Assembly (NCBI RefSeq): GCF_918797505.1
Contig: NC_092800.1
Span: 35,330,263 to 35,394,262, forward strand
Length of the DNA: 64,000 bases
From: Bemisia tabaci
Lineage: Eukaryota > Arthropoda > Insecta > Hemiptera > Aleyrodidae
Direction: 5' to 3'
The notes under the pieces were generated by a model. It ran no database searches. It was not told the origin of the DNA and worked only from the letters and a program-made list of their open reading frames with translations. The first letter of the stretch is position 1. The number at the start of each line of letters is the position of its first letter. This document shows positions 31,190 through 44,600 of this stretch, in pieces. A program made the translations under genes and the position numbers.

Positions 31190-31872
31190 CTTGAAAGCCG
31201 ATGGTCAAAAATAAAATTTGATAAACCGAATTAGGGATGCTAAACAGAAAGGAATTAACCCACATATTCAAAGCTATTTAGCTAGGATACTTATTAATTG
31301 ATGGGTTCATGCAGTGTAGGTAAATTTTGCGTCTCAGATCAGAATCCAACCTTCATCTCCGCAGAACAGGATCCAAGTTTAGGAGTTCATTCACGCTATT
31401 AGGACTCAGTTCTCGAAACCAGGTCATTGGACGATTCCTGCTTCATAAAAGTTATTCAAAACGGTTGGTAGATTTAAAATGCTGAATAGCGAATAGCCAT
31501 CAGACGATAGAGTTGTGAACCATCCATGGGTACTTAATTTGTAGATAAGATTAATGAGCCTGAAATCATGGTACATACTTCAGCTGAGCACTAACCTTTG
31601 AATTGATGACTAGCATTTCAAAAATTCCAATTTCGGCACAAATTAGCGGCAAAAAAAGTAACATTTCATCATTACATTCTCGAAATTCAAACTCCGAGAC
31701 AAGAATACTGAGACAACAAAAATGTCAACAAACCTGGATTCCACGTTTCGTTATTCGTGTTTCCGCCCGGCGCCCGCCACAGATCAGTCAAATTGGTTCA
31801 AATTGCTACATTTTCCCAGTTATTCCACTTTTCGAACAAAAGGAATCTTAACGGCAAATTCTGAACCAGACG

Positions 31873-32198
31873 TTTTGATTGGTCCAGAGCGGTTCATTCC
31901 ATTTATTCCGAGTTGAACCAAAATAAGCGGGAATTTCAAATAATTCCGGATATCCTGTTAACCAATTCGTTTCCGTTTCCGGTAAAACAATGTTGACAAA
32001 TTTACGAACACTCGTTGGGTAAAACTGACAACACTGTTATACCGGAAACGGAAACGATTTGGCAAACAGGATATCCGGAATTTGTAAAACTGACAACACT
32101 GCTACTGAAAACAAACAAATTTGGAATTATTTGAAATTCCCGCTTATTTTGGTTCAACTCGGAATAAATGGAATGAACCGCTCTAGACCAATCAAACA
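31873..32198. repeat. Long palindromic element upstream of WRAP73 (about 326 bp)
   Basis: TTTGATTGGTCCAGAGCGGT, CATTCCATTTATTCCGAG and AAAATAAGCGGGAATTTC on the left are mirrored on the right. An inner pair, TTTCCGTTTCCGG against CCGGAAACGGAAA, lies near the centre. Confidence 0.8.
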
Positions 32199-32232
32199 AA
32201 GGGAACAATGAACAAGACCCGCTAGTTTCCGT

Positions 32233-32809
32233 TCTAAGGGGTTTTCTTTTTTTGATCGGTGGTACCGCCGATCACCAAACTGTGTTCGTTAATTGATCCG
32301 TCGGTGCTGACGTCACGACCGGTGGAAGTACGACCGGTGGATTTGGTACCACCGATCAGTGATCGGAGTGATCGGTCATTTCTCCGATCACAGCTCCACC
32401 GGTGGACAACCTAACCTTACTTCAGCCAGATCTCAGGCCAAAAACAAGCAAACAAACGAGAAATCGTGAGTATTTCGCGCCTCCCGCCGTCGCTGAGTCT
32501 GATGATTCTGCTTGGATCGTCATTGTCGCCTATGTATTGAATTATGTAATATTTTTAGTGATATTTTCCCCCGTACTTTATTTGTAGCAAAAAAGGAGTT
32601 AATGCTGGTACATTGAGTATATATTTGCACTATTGCAGTATCATTGCGGTAAAGGTTTGATGAGAGGAAGAAATCCATTTGTTTACATTGGTGGAAAGTG
32701 TGTTCTTAAACTCCCGACTGATCGCGGGCAATTTCGTACCAAAATGGCGGCCGATGGATTTCCATCGGTGGATTTAGGCAGATCTACCGATCAAAAAAAG
32801 AAAACCCCT
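32233..32809. mobile_element. DNA element with AGGGGTTTTCTTTTTTTGAT inverted ends, about 575 bp
   Basis: AGGGGTTTTCTTTTTTTGAT with CGGT starts at 32237 and its complement ends at 32809. An 11-base direct repeat CTAGTTTCCGT lies at 32222-32232 and 32810-32820. GATCGGTGGTACC-type words recur inside. It ends 367 bases before the WRAP73 start codon. Confidence 0.75.
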
Positions 32810-32820
32810 CTAGTTTCCGT

Positions 32821-33176
32821 CTCTTTCCGTCAGCTTTCGCTGGCGATCGGTTTGTTTACATTACAATGCCGCAAATTTGAAATTTGAATTTGAAAAATGA
32901 AATGTGAAGTCTCATGTGCTTGTGAGTATTTTTTGTGTGTTTCCCTAATAAAGTTATATCCTGCCTCAAATTATCCAGGTTTGAGTATTCTTCGTCCCCT
33001 CAAACGTTTCGTACCTCTTGATTGTGAAAATCTTTCATTGTTGTTCTTTTACTGACGGAATACATAGACTCGATACTTGTCGAAGAAACGCTCCCAAAAT
33101 CGTTTCCATGCACTCTTTACTCTTTACATGGAGCTACTCATGACTTTTAGAGTATCTTCCCGTGATCAAATCAAGA
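32821..33176 (+). promoter_or_regulatory. Presumed promoter and 5' UTR of WRAP73
   Basis: The only sequence between the inserted DNA element ending at 32809 and the ATG at 33177 that is not a recognised repeat. No TATA box is clear. Confidence 0.35.
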
Positions 33177-36100
33177 ATGGATGTCATCAAACGTTTTGAT
33201 GCTAAGCTGTGTCGGTTCTCTCTTTGCAATAGATATTTCGCCTACTCTGGATCGGACACGCTGTTTGTAGAAGATATCTCGACAGGCAAGTCGAGACAAT
33301 ACAAATGCCATCACACTATTGAAGCAAGTACCTTTTATTATGCACTTAAATTTAAGTAATTTTTCTCTCAAAATTTTGCCCAGCCTTTTTTCCAGGCAAG
33401 GTTGACAAGCGATAATGGTTGCAGAGGCTGAATGAGCAAAACCTAAGACAGTGGAGCATGTAAGAATAGATGGGCAGTTGTGGAAACTATTCCTTTAAGG
33501 CAGTTATATGGATTAGATTATGTCAAATATGCATCAATATTTCATGATTGTAGAGAGCGCAGAGAAGCGCACTTCATTGGCTCTAAAGAATAAGAAGAAC
33601 CTGGTTTGCCCAGCAAAAGGTCAAAAATGTAAGAACCCTCACCAGATTAGTTAGCAATTGCTTATTTTGATAGCAAGCCGATTCTCATATCTGCAGGTGG
33701 TGGCATCTTTGTCCGTCATTTATCCCAAATCGGTAGTAGATGGCAGCAGCTTAGCCGTTTGCAAATGGTTTAAAGTCAGTTCTACACTTATCTAATGCAA
33801 GCTCTACCTTTTTAGGACGTTTTCTTACCTGTGCTGACATCTATTTTATCAGAAAAAAATTATGGTAGATCACTGTCAACCATTTTCCCGAAAAATTTAT
33901 TGCGGGTGCATGAAAGATGACAAAGTATAGGAAACCGTATGGAATAAAGTTGGTTGGTCTCCCTGTGAGAGTTCATGTTAAAATATTTTTGCTTTGTCTG
34001 ATGGAGATGACAGTGTTCGATTTCTATCATTAATATGCCAAGGGTCAAATTAGTTGTCAAACCATCTTTGCTCCACATTGACTGATTGTAGCAATGTTCA
34101 TTCAGTGATTCAAAAGCTGGTAAAACTGGAATTGGATCATTTGCATTCAATCTAGTTTACAATCCTAGAGGTACCTTATAGCCTTGTTTTTACTGGCATG
34201 GTCAGTGTTTTTTGTAGCATGGGAAGCTAAACTTATGCCTACTGATTTAAAAGATTCTTTAAAAGGAGAAAACAAAATTTGTCATCTAATTTTTATATTT
34301 GAAGTAGCCATGTACTTATTTAATAGTTCTGTTGACTTCATTGCAGGACATAGCATGGTCACCTGATTCAGAGTTCATCTGCTGCGGTCAGTATAAAAAT
34401 GGGACAGTGCAAATTTTTTCTCTCTGTGCACCCCTGTGGAGATTCAACCTCGAAAGCGGTCAAGATAGCATTGCTGACGGAATATGGAGCCCTGATAGCC
34501 GACATTTTCTCACAACTGCCCAATTCATGGTAGGCACTTGTTCTTGACTCCCCTCTATACGATTTTATGTGATGCAGCTGGGGTGAATGGCTAAGGGTCA
34601 ATTTTTTTAGTTTTTTGCGCCTACTGAAGCAAAATCAACCCTTCAAAGCTGTGGTATAGTTAATTGTTTTTTTCAGAGGTCAAAACCTAGGTACTTTCCT
34701 CAAATAGAGAATTTTTTCTGTGCTGTATCCAAAATTTTATTTATGTTTCTTTCGATTTTCAGGAATACATCACTATTTGGTCTCTAGTGAACAAAACAGC
34801 TTGTTACATTCAGTTGCTGAAGCCCATTGCCCACCCAGCCATCAAATTTAGTCCTGATGGAAAATATTTAGCATTACTGGAAGCTGAGGGCACGGAGGAC
34901 TTTCTATCAGTTTTTCACTCATCGTCATGGGAAAAATTGTGTGTAAGTTTTTATCATCATTATTTGATCAACGGTGAAGCTACAAATGCAGACTGTGTTT
35001 GCAGTGCTTCAAAATCTCCGCTCCATTTTATTTTGTTAATAATATAATTAATGGAGAACAAACCAATGCTATCACTTGAAATTTTCACAAAATATTCTTT
35101 GCACCTAAAAGAAAAATCAGGGAAGTATTCAAGAAATGACATCGAGTATTTTCCCATTCAAGATTTGAAGGATGACAGGAAGTCTGCAACATTGCAAACA
35201 AAGATAAGCGTACCTGCAGTTTCATTGTCGCATGGTGGATTGTATCATAGGGCAAGCTGGTCATGACGTCTTGCTTGTCTTGGCTTCCTCACCCACGTAG
35301 TGGTTTAAGTCATAAAACATATCAAGCTTCATGTTTTTTATGAATTTTTTGTTGCAGATTTCATTTTTCATGACAGTTTTACTGATTATTGCATTTAAAG
35401 AAGTCTTCTAACACAGTTTCGGGGAAAAGTTGATTATTTTGTTTAACAAACAGATTAGTTTGCATATTTTAAGCGCATTTCATAACTTGTCAGTTTTTCA
35501 GGGAATTTGTTGTCCATAAACTTGTAAAAATTAAGTGAAAAATGCCTGTTAAAAGGTCTAGTGATCATCTAATTCATACACGCTATTAAAAGAGAAAAAA
35601 ATTATTGTGACTCTACAGAGAGAAGAGAAAAAGCTCCCTCATTTCTAAAGGGGTTCCTCTCTAGCTTTTTTTTAATCAAAGTAAACAATAAGGGGGATGG
35701 ACAAGGGAGAAAAATACGGAACATCAATACCAAGCCTTCCTTATTAAAACTCCAGCAGGTCACCATTGTGAGTGAGTTTGCATAATTACAATTAGTTATC
35801 TAATTGAGAACCCTCAACTTAACTTTTGCTGCTGAAGCTTAAGTGACCTTACTTTTCCTCATTACCATCCAATTTTCCGAAGAGATTAAACTTTCCCGAA
35901 AAAAAATTCAGGTGCTAAATCACTTGAGTTTTTTATGTATCCGAAAAAGTCTCATAGTAGTGAGGATAATGTGCATATATTTTTGGGATGGATTCAGTGA
36001 ATTTTTTGTGTAGAAAGCTTTGTTTGAACTTTGAGCCGTTTTTTCTTATTTTCTAGACATTCAAGTGCTCCAAATACATCAACTCATCGGGTGGGCTTGC

Positions 36101-39100
36101 CTGGTGCCCAGATAGCGAAAAAATCTGTGTGTGGGACAGTCAGCTGAATTGCTGCCGAATTCTTGTTTGCAAGGTGTCGTCGCAATCTGTTATTGCCTCC
36201 TATGCAGAGCCTACAATTAACAAACCAGCAGGGATTCACTCGGCCTCGTGGTCTCCGTCAGGACAGCTATTACTTCTAGCATCTTACGATAATAAGGTGA
36301 GCATTGCGAGTCAACTTATTGTCAGAATGTGGTGGAACAAGAACCTTCAAAAATTTTGGATAATCCTGTTTTACATGTTGTCAAGGTTGCTGCGATCAGG
36401 GAATACCTACTGGGAAAGCTGGCAAATGTCAGGGATAATGACAAAAGTGTCAGGAAAAAATTATTAATTTAACTTTATCTGCTTTTTAGAATAAGTTTGA
36501 TGTTACAACAAATTTTGCCTGAAAACCATTTCTAATCATAACTTTTTAACCATCTGGTGTATCTTCAATGGTCAGGGAATTTTACTCAAATATGTCAGGG
36601 GAATCAGGAAAATGTCAGGGAATTTCATTCTCTAAAATGTGTGGCAACCCTGTGCAATGAATTCCTAGTCTCCTATTCACTCCAGATTTCCTTAACTTTT
36701 GCCTTTAGAATTTCGCTGCATACTTTACTTACGGCTCCCATGACCAATAATTTTCTAAAATTATCGTAATTTTGCCTATGATCTCTCTTATGAATCGCAG
36801 TAACCTAAGATTCCTTCCATTCCATTGGAATGGCAGACCCATGCAAATGGTCTTGTATCAAACTTCATAGGTGTTCTCCGTGTCTAGGTAGTTTGGAACA
36901 CTTTTTCAAAAATCTGAAACCCCATTTTTGCTGAAATCAATTCAAATATGTAACCCCAAAAAAAATGTTAGTGTTAAAAGTTTGCAAAAAACTCATGTTG
37001 CCTCATACCCTGCTTTCATGTTTAAGGCTTTTGTAGCAAATTTGTGTAAAATTCTCTTTCAGAATAGTATTTCCAAAATTTTGTATTGTGAAGGAGTTCT
37101 CTTATATCGATGGTGAAACTGCAAAATCTTGTTGGCATTGTTTCAAAGCCTATGCTACTATTTTATTTTTTTTAAGGGGAACAAATCGATGTAACAGCTC
37201 AAAATTTTCCCAGAATATTCTTCACATATAGTAAAAAAATCAAGTGAGTTTTCAAAACATGACATTAAGCAGTACTGCACTTAAAAACTGAAGTATGACA
37301 GGAAGTCTGCTCTGTTAGAAACCAAGATAAACGTTTTTGAAGTTTCGCAGTCAATATAAAAGGTAACGCTGTTTGTAAGATTTTGTTCATGTTCATTGCA
37401 GATTCGTGTGCTGAATAATATCACTTGGACGTCCATCTCTGAATTTGATTGTGGTCAAAGAGTCACTGGACGGGATAATTTTATTTACACCCAAGTCATA
37501 AGTAAACCCTCTCCAATGGTTTCCAGCAATTCCACTCATATCAAAGCATCATGTAAGTTTTTTCACCTTCTTCTCTCATATGCATCCCCTTTAATTAATT
37601 GCAATAAAATCCATTCCAAATTGAGCTCAAAGTCCGTGTGAAGATGTGGAGCCTTTTTTTTTTTGATTGTTTGTGATTTGGCGCGTACCTCATCGGCTGA
37701 TAGGAGGAGATGAAGAAAGAGCTTGTAGAGCTTGTAGATCCGTCACATTTTTCTATCTGATAATATGTGCAAAACTACCAAAAGTGCACTATTCAGACCC
37801 GACTTGACATTGGCACCCAGAAAGTTAGATTTAGAAAGCTCGTTTTAATCAGACGATGGTAAAAAAGATCATATCAAGAAATCTAGAAATTTAGCCAGCG
37901 CAAAGTTTCTTAGTATTCTATGCCCAGTTGTTATGATGTCATTCCTCGGTAATGGGAAATAATTCTCATCAAATTCGACAAACTTTTAAAGTTGAGTAGT
38001 TGAAAATTTGATCAATTCAACCCGAAGAACTAAAATTAGTCAAGCATGTGATCAATTTAAACTGATGAATTATGCTCATTTGAGGCGGTTTTTATCAAAA
38101 ATATTGAAATTAAATCTGGTTTAAATGATTCTATAGGATACGCAGAGCAGACTGTGGATGGAAAATAAAAATTCGAAAGCTATAGCCCAAAACCACATTT
38201 TGGCTCCTCGGAACATTTTAAATTCAGAAAATTACATGGAGTTAATTTTTGCAAATTATATCATACTTGATAGTTACAAGCTTTACAGCTTATCCCTCTT
38301 TTGTATTTTTATCTTATCATGTAACCACTTTTTTAACAACACCTCTCGTTTGTGCTCATTTCATGCCTTAGTACTTGGTAGTCATGATTTAAATTCTTCA
38401 TTTTATTTCAGTTAAGATCGTGGAAGATCGACCTGTGTCAATTAAATCTGGGATGAAGAAATTCGGGTATGATCTAAAGTGGTGTCATAACGGTAAATAC
38501 TTAGCAGTCTTTAATTTCAGATTTGATCATGCTGTTCGAATCTGGAACATGGAGAACCTCTCTCTTCACTCTATGATTCTCCTTGACTTTCCAATCTCAG
38601 GTTAGTATGTTTTGAGACATCTCTAAGATTGCTCTTTCAACCATTATATTTACTTTTATAGGATGTCTACAGGCCTGGAAAACCTGAAAAACCGGGAATT
38701 TTTTATGTCAGGGAAATCAGAAAATTTTATCTGAGAGACTGGAATTTTGAAAATTTTTGAAACCTGAAACCTCAAAATTATCAGCACTGTCTACACAATT
38801 AAGCAGAGTCTCAATCTGGTTTGGGGCTCAATGCTGGGAGTTACACTCTAAACAGTAAAGAGAGGATTTAGTTTCAATAAGAAATTGCAATTTTATAGAA
38901 TTAATCGGTTAAAATCTGCAAGAAAAGGTTCACATGTTTTTGTAATTTGCAGTGAGATAAGTGCCAAGAATAGCTCATTTTCAGTTCTACATGTGTAAAT
39001 TGTTTGATTTTAATCGTTTGCCTGATTTAATCATTTACTGGTTTGAAACATCGATTCAAATTTTAAATAGACTCCGAAAAATTGATGAAATTTTTTCAAT

Positions 39101-40233
39101 TTTTTTTCCAATCATTCGATGTATCAAAGGAATCGATTTGAAATCGCCAGCCCTACTGAGCACCATGAACTTTTCAAATCAAACTTTCTATTTACTACTT
39201 TCTAAATAAGCCAATTGCTTATGGGGCTGAAAAGTGAATTTTTGGTATTTTCATACGCAATATCAAGTAGAAATGTTGCAAGATTTTAGTGGTGATCAAG
39301 GAGATTGCCTTCAATTCGTCAATTCGTCTCCTCTCAGGCTGGGGAGATAAAAAAAATAGAAATAAACAAACTTCTGATCTGAATGATAAAAGCATGCAGC
39401 GCAGCATCCACACACACATAGCAACAGTCACTTATTTTATTAGAAAACGGATGTAAGAGGGCCAAAACAGTCTCTTTTGAGCCCTGCTTTTCTTAAGATT
39501 GGCATATAGAAAGTTTGATTTTAAAAGCTTGTTGTGTTCAGGAGGCCGTAAAGGACATTATACCTAATAATATCAAAATTTAGCCAGCTCCCAATTTCAT
39601 GGCACTATGTGCATAGTCGTTTCAACTACATCGTCTATAACAGAACTATTCCAAAGTATTCTCTGAAAGTTTCATGCAAATATATCAGATTTATTTTGAA
39701 GGGAGAGAGTTCGAGCAAAAATTTTGAACCATTGCATTTGATGTATCATCAGCTAATCTCATTTCATCATTGGTATTTGAGGTGTATCAGTATTCATCAA
39801 TGCATCAAGATTTCAAGAAAGCACCAGAAGGTATTATGAAAAAATAACAGTATTCCTCCATTGCGCTTCATTTTTCTTTCTCGCGAGTTTTTTGTGGTTC
39901 TTGGGTGTAGCGGCTGTAGATAGTATATTTCATGAAAAGATTTTACTGTTCTGAATTACAGCATAACGCTTCAATTACTACATTCCAATTTTATATCTTT
40001 TTCTAATTTCAGATTTCAAGTGGTCTCCTGTGTATCATCGGCTTGTCCTTTGTTTTGAAAAGCCTGTGATTACTGTTTGGACCGAGGATAATGTTCAAAG
40101 CGTCTCCATCCCGTTCCTCAGCAAGAAAGGAAACTTAAAGCTTAAAACCGTCGAATGGCAGCCTAGAAGCGGATCTTATTTTGCTCTTTGTTCAGATGCA
40201 GAGACTGTGTTGGTGAATTCTGCAATCTTTTGA
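33177..40233 (+). CDS. WRAP73: WRAP73 (WDR8) WD-repeat centrosomal protein, 7 coding exons, 436 aa
   Basis: WRAP73/WDR8 is a beta-propeller protein known to work with SSX2IP/Msd1 at centrosomes and spindle poles in microtubule anchoring and ciliogenesis. Exons: 33177-33323, 34347-34529, 34763-34942, 36057-36296, 37402-37552, 38412-38600, 40013-40233. They join in phase to 1311 bases with stop TGA at 40231; the family is typically about 460 residues. WD-type blades show as DIAWSPDSEF, GIWSPDSRHF, IKFSPDGKYL, GLAWCPDSEKICVWD, SASWSPSGQLLLLASYDNK, LKWCHNGKYLAVFNF and DFKWSPVYHRL. Start: first in-frame ATG, MDVIKRFDAKLCRFS, matching the family start in length. Intron 1 begins GCAAGT, not GT; this donor gives TIEDIAWS, aligned to the family without gaps. 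Other introns are GT-AG. A possible poly(A) signal AATAAA is at 40900. Introns carry MITE fragments. Confidence 0.92.
34965..35235 (+). repeat. Family Q repeat in WRAP73 intron 3
   Basis: Palindromic outer parts (TTTGATCAACGGTGAAGCTA, ACAAATGCAGAC... and GCAACATTGCAAACAAAGAT, ACCTGCAGTTTCATTG) with a middle AAAATATTCTTTGCACCTAA shared with other copies. Confidence 0.55.
36400..36660 (+). repeat. Family P repeat in WRAP73 intron 4
   Basis: TGTCAGGGATAATGACAAAA, CAGGGAATTTTACTCAAATA and GGAAAATGTCAGGGAATTTC, ending TGGCAACCCTG. About 260 bp. Confidence 0.7.
37190..37370 (+). repeat. Family Q repeat in WRAP73 intron 4
   Basis: AATATTCTTCACATATAGTA, AAACATGACATTAAG and ATGACAGGAAGTCTGCTC, as in the 35-kb copy; ends decayed. 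Directly upstream of exon 5. Confidence 0.5.
38660..38780 (+). repeat. Family P repeat fragment in WRAP73 intron 6
   Basis: GGATGTCTACAGGCCTGGAA, AAACCGGGAATTTTTTATGT and CAGGGAAATCAG. Confidence 0.55.
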
Positions 40234-41667
40234 TTTTGTGATTTTATTCCCCAACTGAGCAGAGAAAGGTAAAGAAATGTGTAGTCATTGGTCATGTTTT
40301 TAACTAACCAACTGCATGTTAATCAATTGCATTTCTAACCGCCTGAAAAAAACTCAAAATATGTTGCATTTTGTTTGTTATTCTGAGTGAGGAAATTGGA
40401 CTGTCGGAAAATGTATATTCTTGTTTGTTGCGATAGAACCATCAGAGACCATGATGGAGAGATGGATGTTTTTAAGTTTTTGAAAGTAGGAATGAGTTGA
40501 GTGTGTCTGAAGTGGACCTTTTTTGGGTCTTCAGTTTGCGTTTCAAACTGTTTTTAAGTTAAAGAAGAAAAAAATGAAATCAGACTTTTTGACTAGAAGC
40601 TACGTCCTAGAAGAATTTCTTTAAATACAGTCAAGAAAATTAAAAGTCAGAAAATGTTGATTTTTTTGTGTTTTGTTTATCTACAAAATAGCAAAAAACT
40701 ATATTTCAACAATAGGCACAAAAACACGAAAGTAAAAACAGTAAAAAAGTACTCTCATAACAGTATAACTGAGTAAAAAACTAACTTATTCTAGCAATTT
40801 CACAGATAGTTCTAGATTGGTGTTAATTGATATTCATTGTCTACTCACAATGATATCCATCCTAAGATTTCATACCTAATTTTAGGATGTAATATAAAAA
40901 ATAAACTGTACTTGTCTAGAAGGCTCAGCAAAATTTAATCACTTCAGTGAAGCATTGCCCACTGTTTCTCAGAAACAATAATACCCACTTCACACACAAC
41001 AATTTGGAGCTGCGCAGCTTTCACAATCGTTGATAAGTTTGAGCGCACTGATGATGCCAGTTGCTTCTCAGTTGCAGCTCCTAGATGTCTCATGTGAAAT
41101 AGGCTTACAGTAAATTCTCAGAGATTTTCTGTCCTTGCAAGTTGTTGAACAGTAATTTATTTCGTAATATATCTATCTTTAAAGTAATTGATTCTGAAAT
41201 CACAAAGAACTCACATATTGAAAAATAAGTACTTGAAAATTTGTAAAAATAGACCAACAAGAAATAATACTGGGAAAGATGGCAAATATATCAATGGAAA
41301 AATGTTCAAATTTTAAAAGGATGTGAAAAAAATCAGACAGTAAAACAATTTTTGCCTCTATATCTAAGTGAATTTTTTAAACAAATTAAGGAAGTTGTTG
41401 ATCGGATTTCTTTTTGATAGAAAGCCATCAGTTTAAGGCCTCAGAAAGCTCTTTTAGAATAATTTGAGCATGTGTAGTAGATTGTTCAAGACATGGTGAT
41501 ATAACGGCGCGGCCAAGTTTGCTCATACAACGGAATTATCTCTCCAGTCAAAGTTGGAACAATGGTTATGGTAGTGCACTAGGTAACAAGCTATCCATGT
41601 AGCCATCGATTTTTAACACTGTTTTTAAGTTTCTTCTGAGTGCTATTCTGAAAGCACCTCAGAATTT
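40234..41667. other. Intergenic region between convergent genes
   Basis: Holds the 3' ends of WRAP73 (plus) and the sugar transporter (minus). AT-rich; no repeat family or extra gene recognised. Confidence 0.5.
40900..40905 (+). terminator. Candidate polyadenylation signal of WRAP73 (AATAAA)
   Basis: AATAAA 667 bases after the stop codon and before the convergent transporter gene. AT-rich sequence makes chance matches common. Confidence 0.3.
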
Positions 41668-44600
41668 CTAAAGATTTTTCACTTCAGATCTTTTTTTGGG
41701 CCTATAAATATCCTCAACTTCCTCGAGCGTTAAGCCTTCAGTCTCCGGTAGATATAAGTAGACGTAAACTAGTCCAAGTGCGCTAATAGTGCCGAATATG
41801 TAGTACGTTCCTGCAACTCCAAAAAGATTCAATGTGCTCAAGTACGTTTTTGCCGCAAAGAATGATGCTGCGTAGTATATAGCTGCGCAAAAACCACTGG
41901 CAAATGAACGACCCCTGGAAAAAAATCAGAAAAATCAGATGAATTTCAGCTGTACCTACGGATGATATCCGTGATGTAGTGTGACCGTGTTTGGCGGAAA
42001 ATGCTACACTCAAGAGATTATTTTTTTCCAAGATGAAGAAAAAAGCTTCACAACTTGTGTTAAAAGATTATTTTCTGATTTTTCTTTCAATTTAATTTTG
42101 GAAAGGGGGATCAGAAAAATGTTCACCTTTTTCGTCCTAAGTCCTCAATTTCATTTTTTTCAAGGACTGCTAAGAATGCTAATGTCTATGGCAATTATAA
42201 CTTTAAACAGCTTATTCCGTTTTGCATAATTTCTCTTTATCAGTGTCAACCACAAGAGAAATAAATTGTAAAGTTTTTCACTTCAAAAGAATCATTATTC
42301 ACAATTTTGATGCCTCTCAAGATTGTATGGTAAAGATGTGTACATAGTAAAAAGGACCTCATAACTTGTCCTTATGGGGAAAAAAAGTTGCTGAAGTAAC
42401 ATCCTGGATGTGAAAAGTCTGCGCAACACCTCTTGAATGTTGTTATGGACACTCTGGCTGGCAAAATAACATCCTAGCTACATTGAATCAATAACCATAG
42501 CGTTCATATCAACATTCAAGAGTTTTCGTTCAAATTTTTGACATCCAGGACATAACTTCAGCAACTTTTTTTTGTACACCATTAAGTTTTAGTTTCACTC
42601 CCATAGCTATTCAATTTTTTTCAACTGGGATGAGCTGGTCCAAACTAACCAGTAGAAAATGGGTCTTTTGAATAAACTGAACTTGGTTAAACAGCCCCAA
42701 ATTCTAATGAATTTATCTGCGGTATTCCTGATTTGAAGAAAAATTTAAATAGCAGTAAAGTCAGACCCTTTTTTAGGCAACCAAAGTCCTTGCGCCAAGG
42801 TAATGAATGTGTTATATTTTTATTTTTCCCCTCTGAGTGAAGTGTTCATATTTTTTTTCTATTCCCACAACCCCTTCTACCCTCCACAAAGCCGGGTGAG
42901 TTTGAACAACTTACCTGAATGGGAAAATTTCGCTCATAAGCATCCAAGGCACCGGACCAAGACCTATCACAGTCGCTAATGTCAAGATTTCGAAGTATGT
43001 GAACAGCAGCCAGTTGGAAAGGTCGCCAAACGTTTCATCAAAAAATCCCTGAAAACTCATATGAACCCCTATCGCTAGACCTGCCACTGCCGCTCCAAAA
43101 GATGAGATGAGGGTCATCCACCGTTTCCCAATAGTTTTGACGGCTACCATTTGTGCAATATGAATCAGGATAATCGAAGTTGATACGAACACCTAAAAAA
43201 GAGTTATATTTTAGTAGTAGAATATTTTTTTCTTTTTGAAGAGCATTCCATTGAATTAGTAAATGTTTGTGATTTTGAATGGTGAATATTTTGATTCAGT
43301 GTTTTGTCATTATTTTTAAAAGAAAACATATTTTTACAAGTAGGTTTGAAATTAAAATCGGTTCAGTCAGTTCAGTGACAAAATAAAAACCTTGTGAATT
43401 GTATCAATCGCTGTACTGTAAAATGTTGTGAACAAAAAATGTTGCAAACTATGATGGTTTTTTTTCTTCAAAATTTAAAATCCTTAAGCTTTAGTCATGT
43501 CATTATGCTTTTTCCTAAGGTGTTAAGCAAAAATTTGTACTTATTTTCAACTCCTTGTGGTACGTTTATTTTCTCTAAGTTAATTTTTGGGAAAAGGAAA
43601 CTTTGCTAAGAATTTCTTTACTTAAAGTTATTGTTAAATTATTGTAAAAATTGTGAAAAAATAACTTGAAGTCCTTACCGATGCCCAGTTTGGATCAATT
43701 GGGCTGTGAACCCTTTGGAACAATAGCACCATGTATGTCTTAAAACCCGGAAATCCACTTGTGAAATACAGGAAGTTGACAATGATGATGATGGACATAG
43801 GTTTCAAAATTTCCGGTCGCAAGAGATCTTTCACCTTTTCGTGAAGTTTGAGCTTAGCATAATCATCATCTCCAGTATTTGAGTCACATGGAACGATTGG
43901 AGGTCGAGTACATCCACCGCATGGTTGCTTAGCAGTAGAAATGAGGTCCATTTGCAGTTTCTTCTTATCATCATCGCTCTTGTATTTGGAGTTTTTGCTG
44001 TACTGGACAAGTTGAGCGAATTCTTCAGCCACCTCCTCCTTCGACACCCATCCTCGTAACCAGCAAAGTGCTTTCTCTGCTTCCTTCATTCTATTTTTAG
44101 ACAGTAGCCACATTGGAGTCTCTGGAATCTAAAAAAAGGCATATAAATTAAAGCATTAATTGAAATGTCAGAATGTCCATCATGTATGACACACCCAGTA
44201 ACATTGACCTGCCACTTCCCAAAAATTTCTTCCTTTAAGGAATTGAAAAGAAGACTTTGACTCAGATTGAATTGGAAGTAAATTTTCCTTAAACTTTAAA
44301 ATCCCCTCTTTTGACAAAAAACTCTTCTCTTTTAAACGGCTGACAAAATTCCATGTGCTCAGAACTCTTCAAAACCCTTCATGAGAGATTCAAATCTTAA
44401 ATTACTGTCGTGCATAAAATTTCAAGCAAGTTCCTTATCATATTATCTCAGTCATTCAGAGTTTGATGAGTAACTGGTCTATAATTTGGCTGAGTCGTGT
44501 AAGAAATAGATCAAATTATCATGTCAATTTAATGTAAAATTACTGAAAATGAGTAACAATTTTTTTAAGTTTAAATAAGAGTTTATTTGTTTTCTGCTTT

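Noticed and set aside
41981..42229. Plus-strand open frame within the transporter locus
   Set aside because: It lies in intron 7 of the minus-strand transporter, is AT-rich, and has no recognisable domain.
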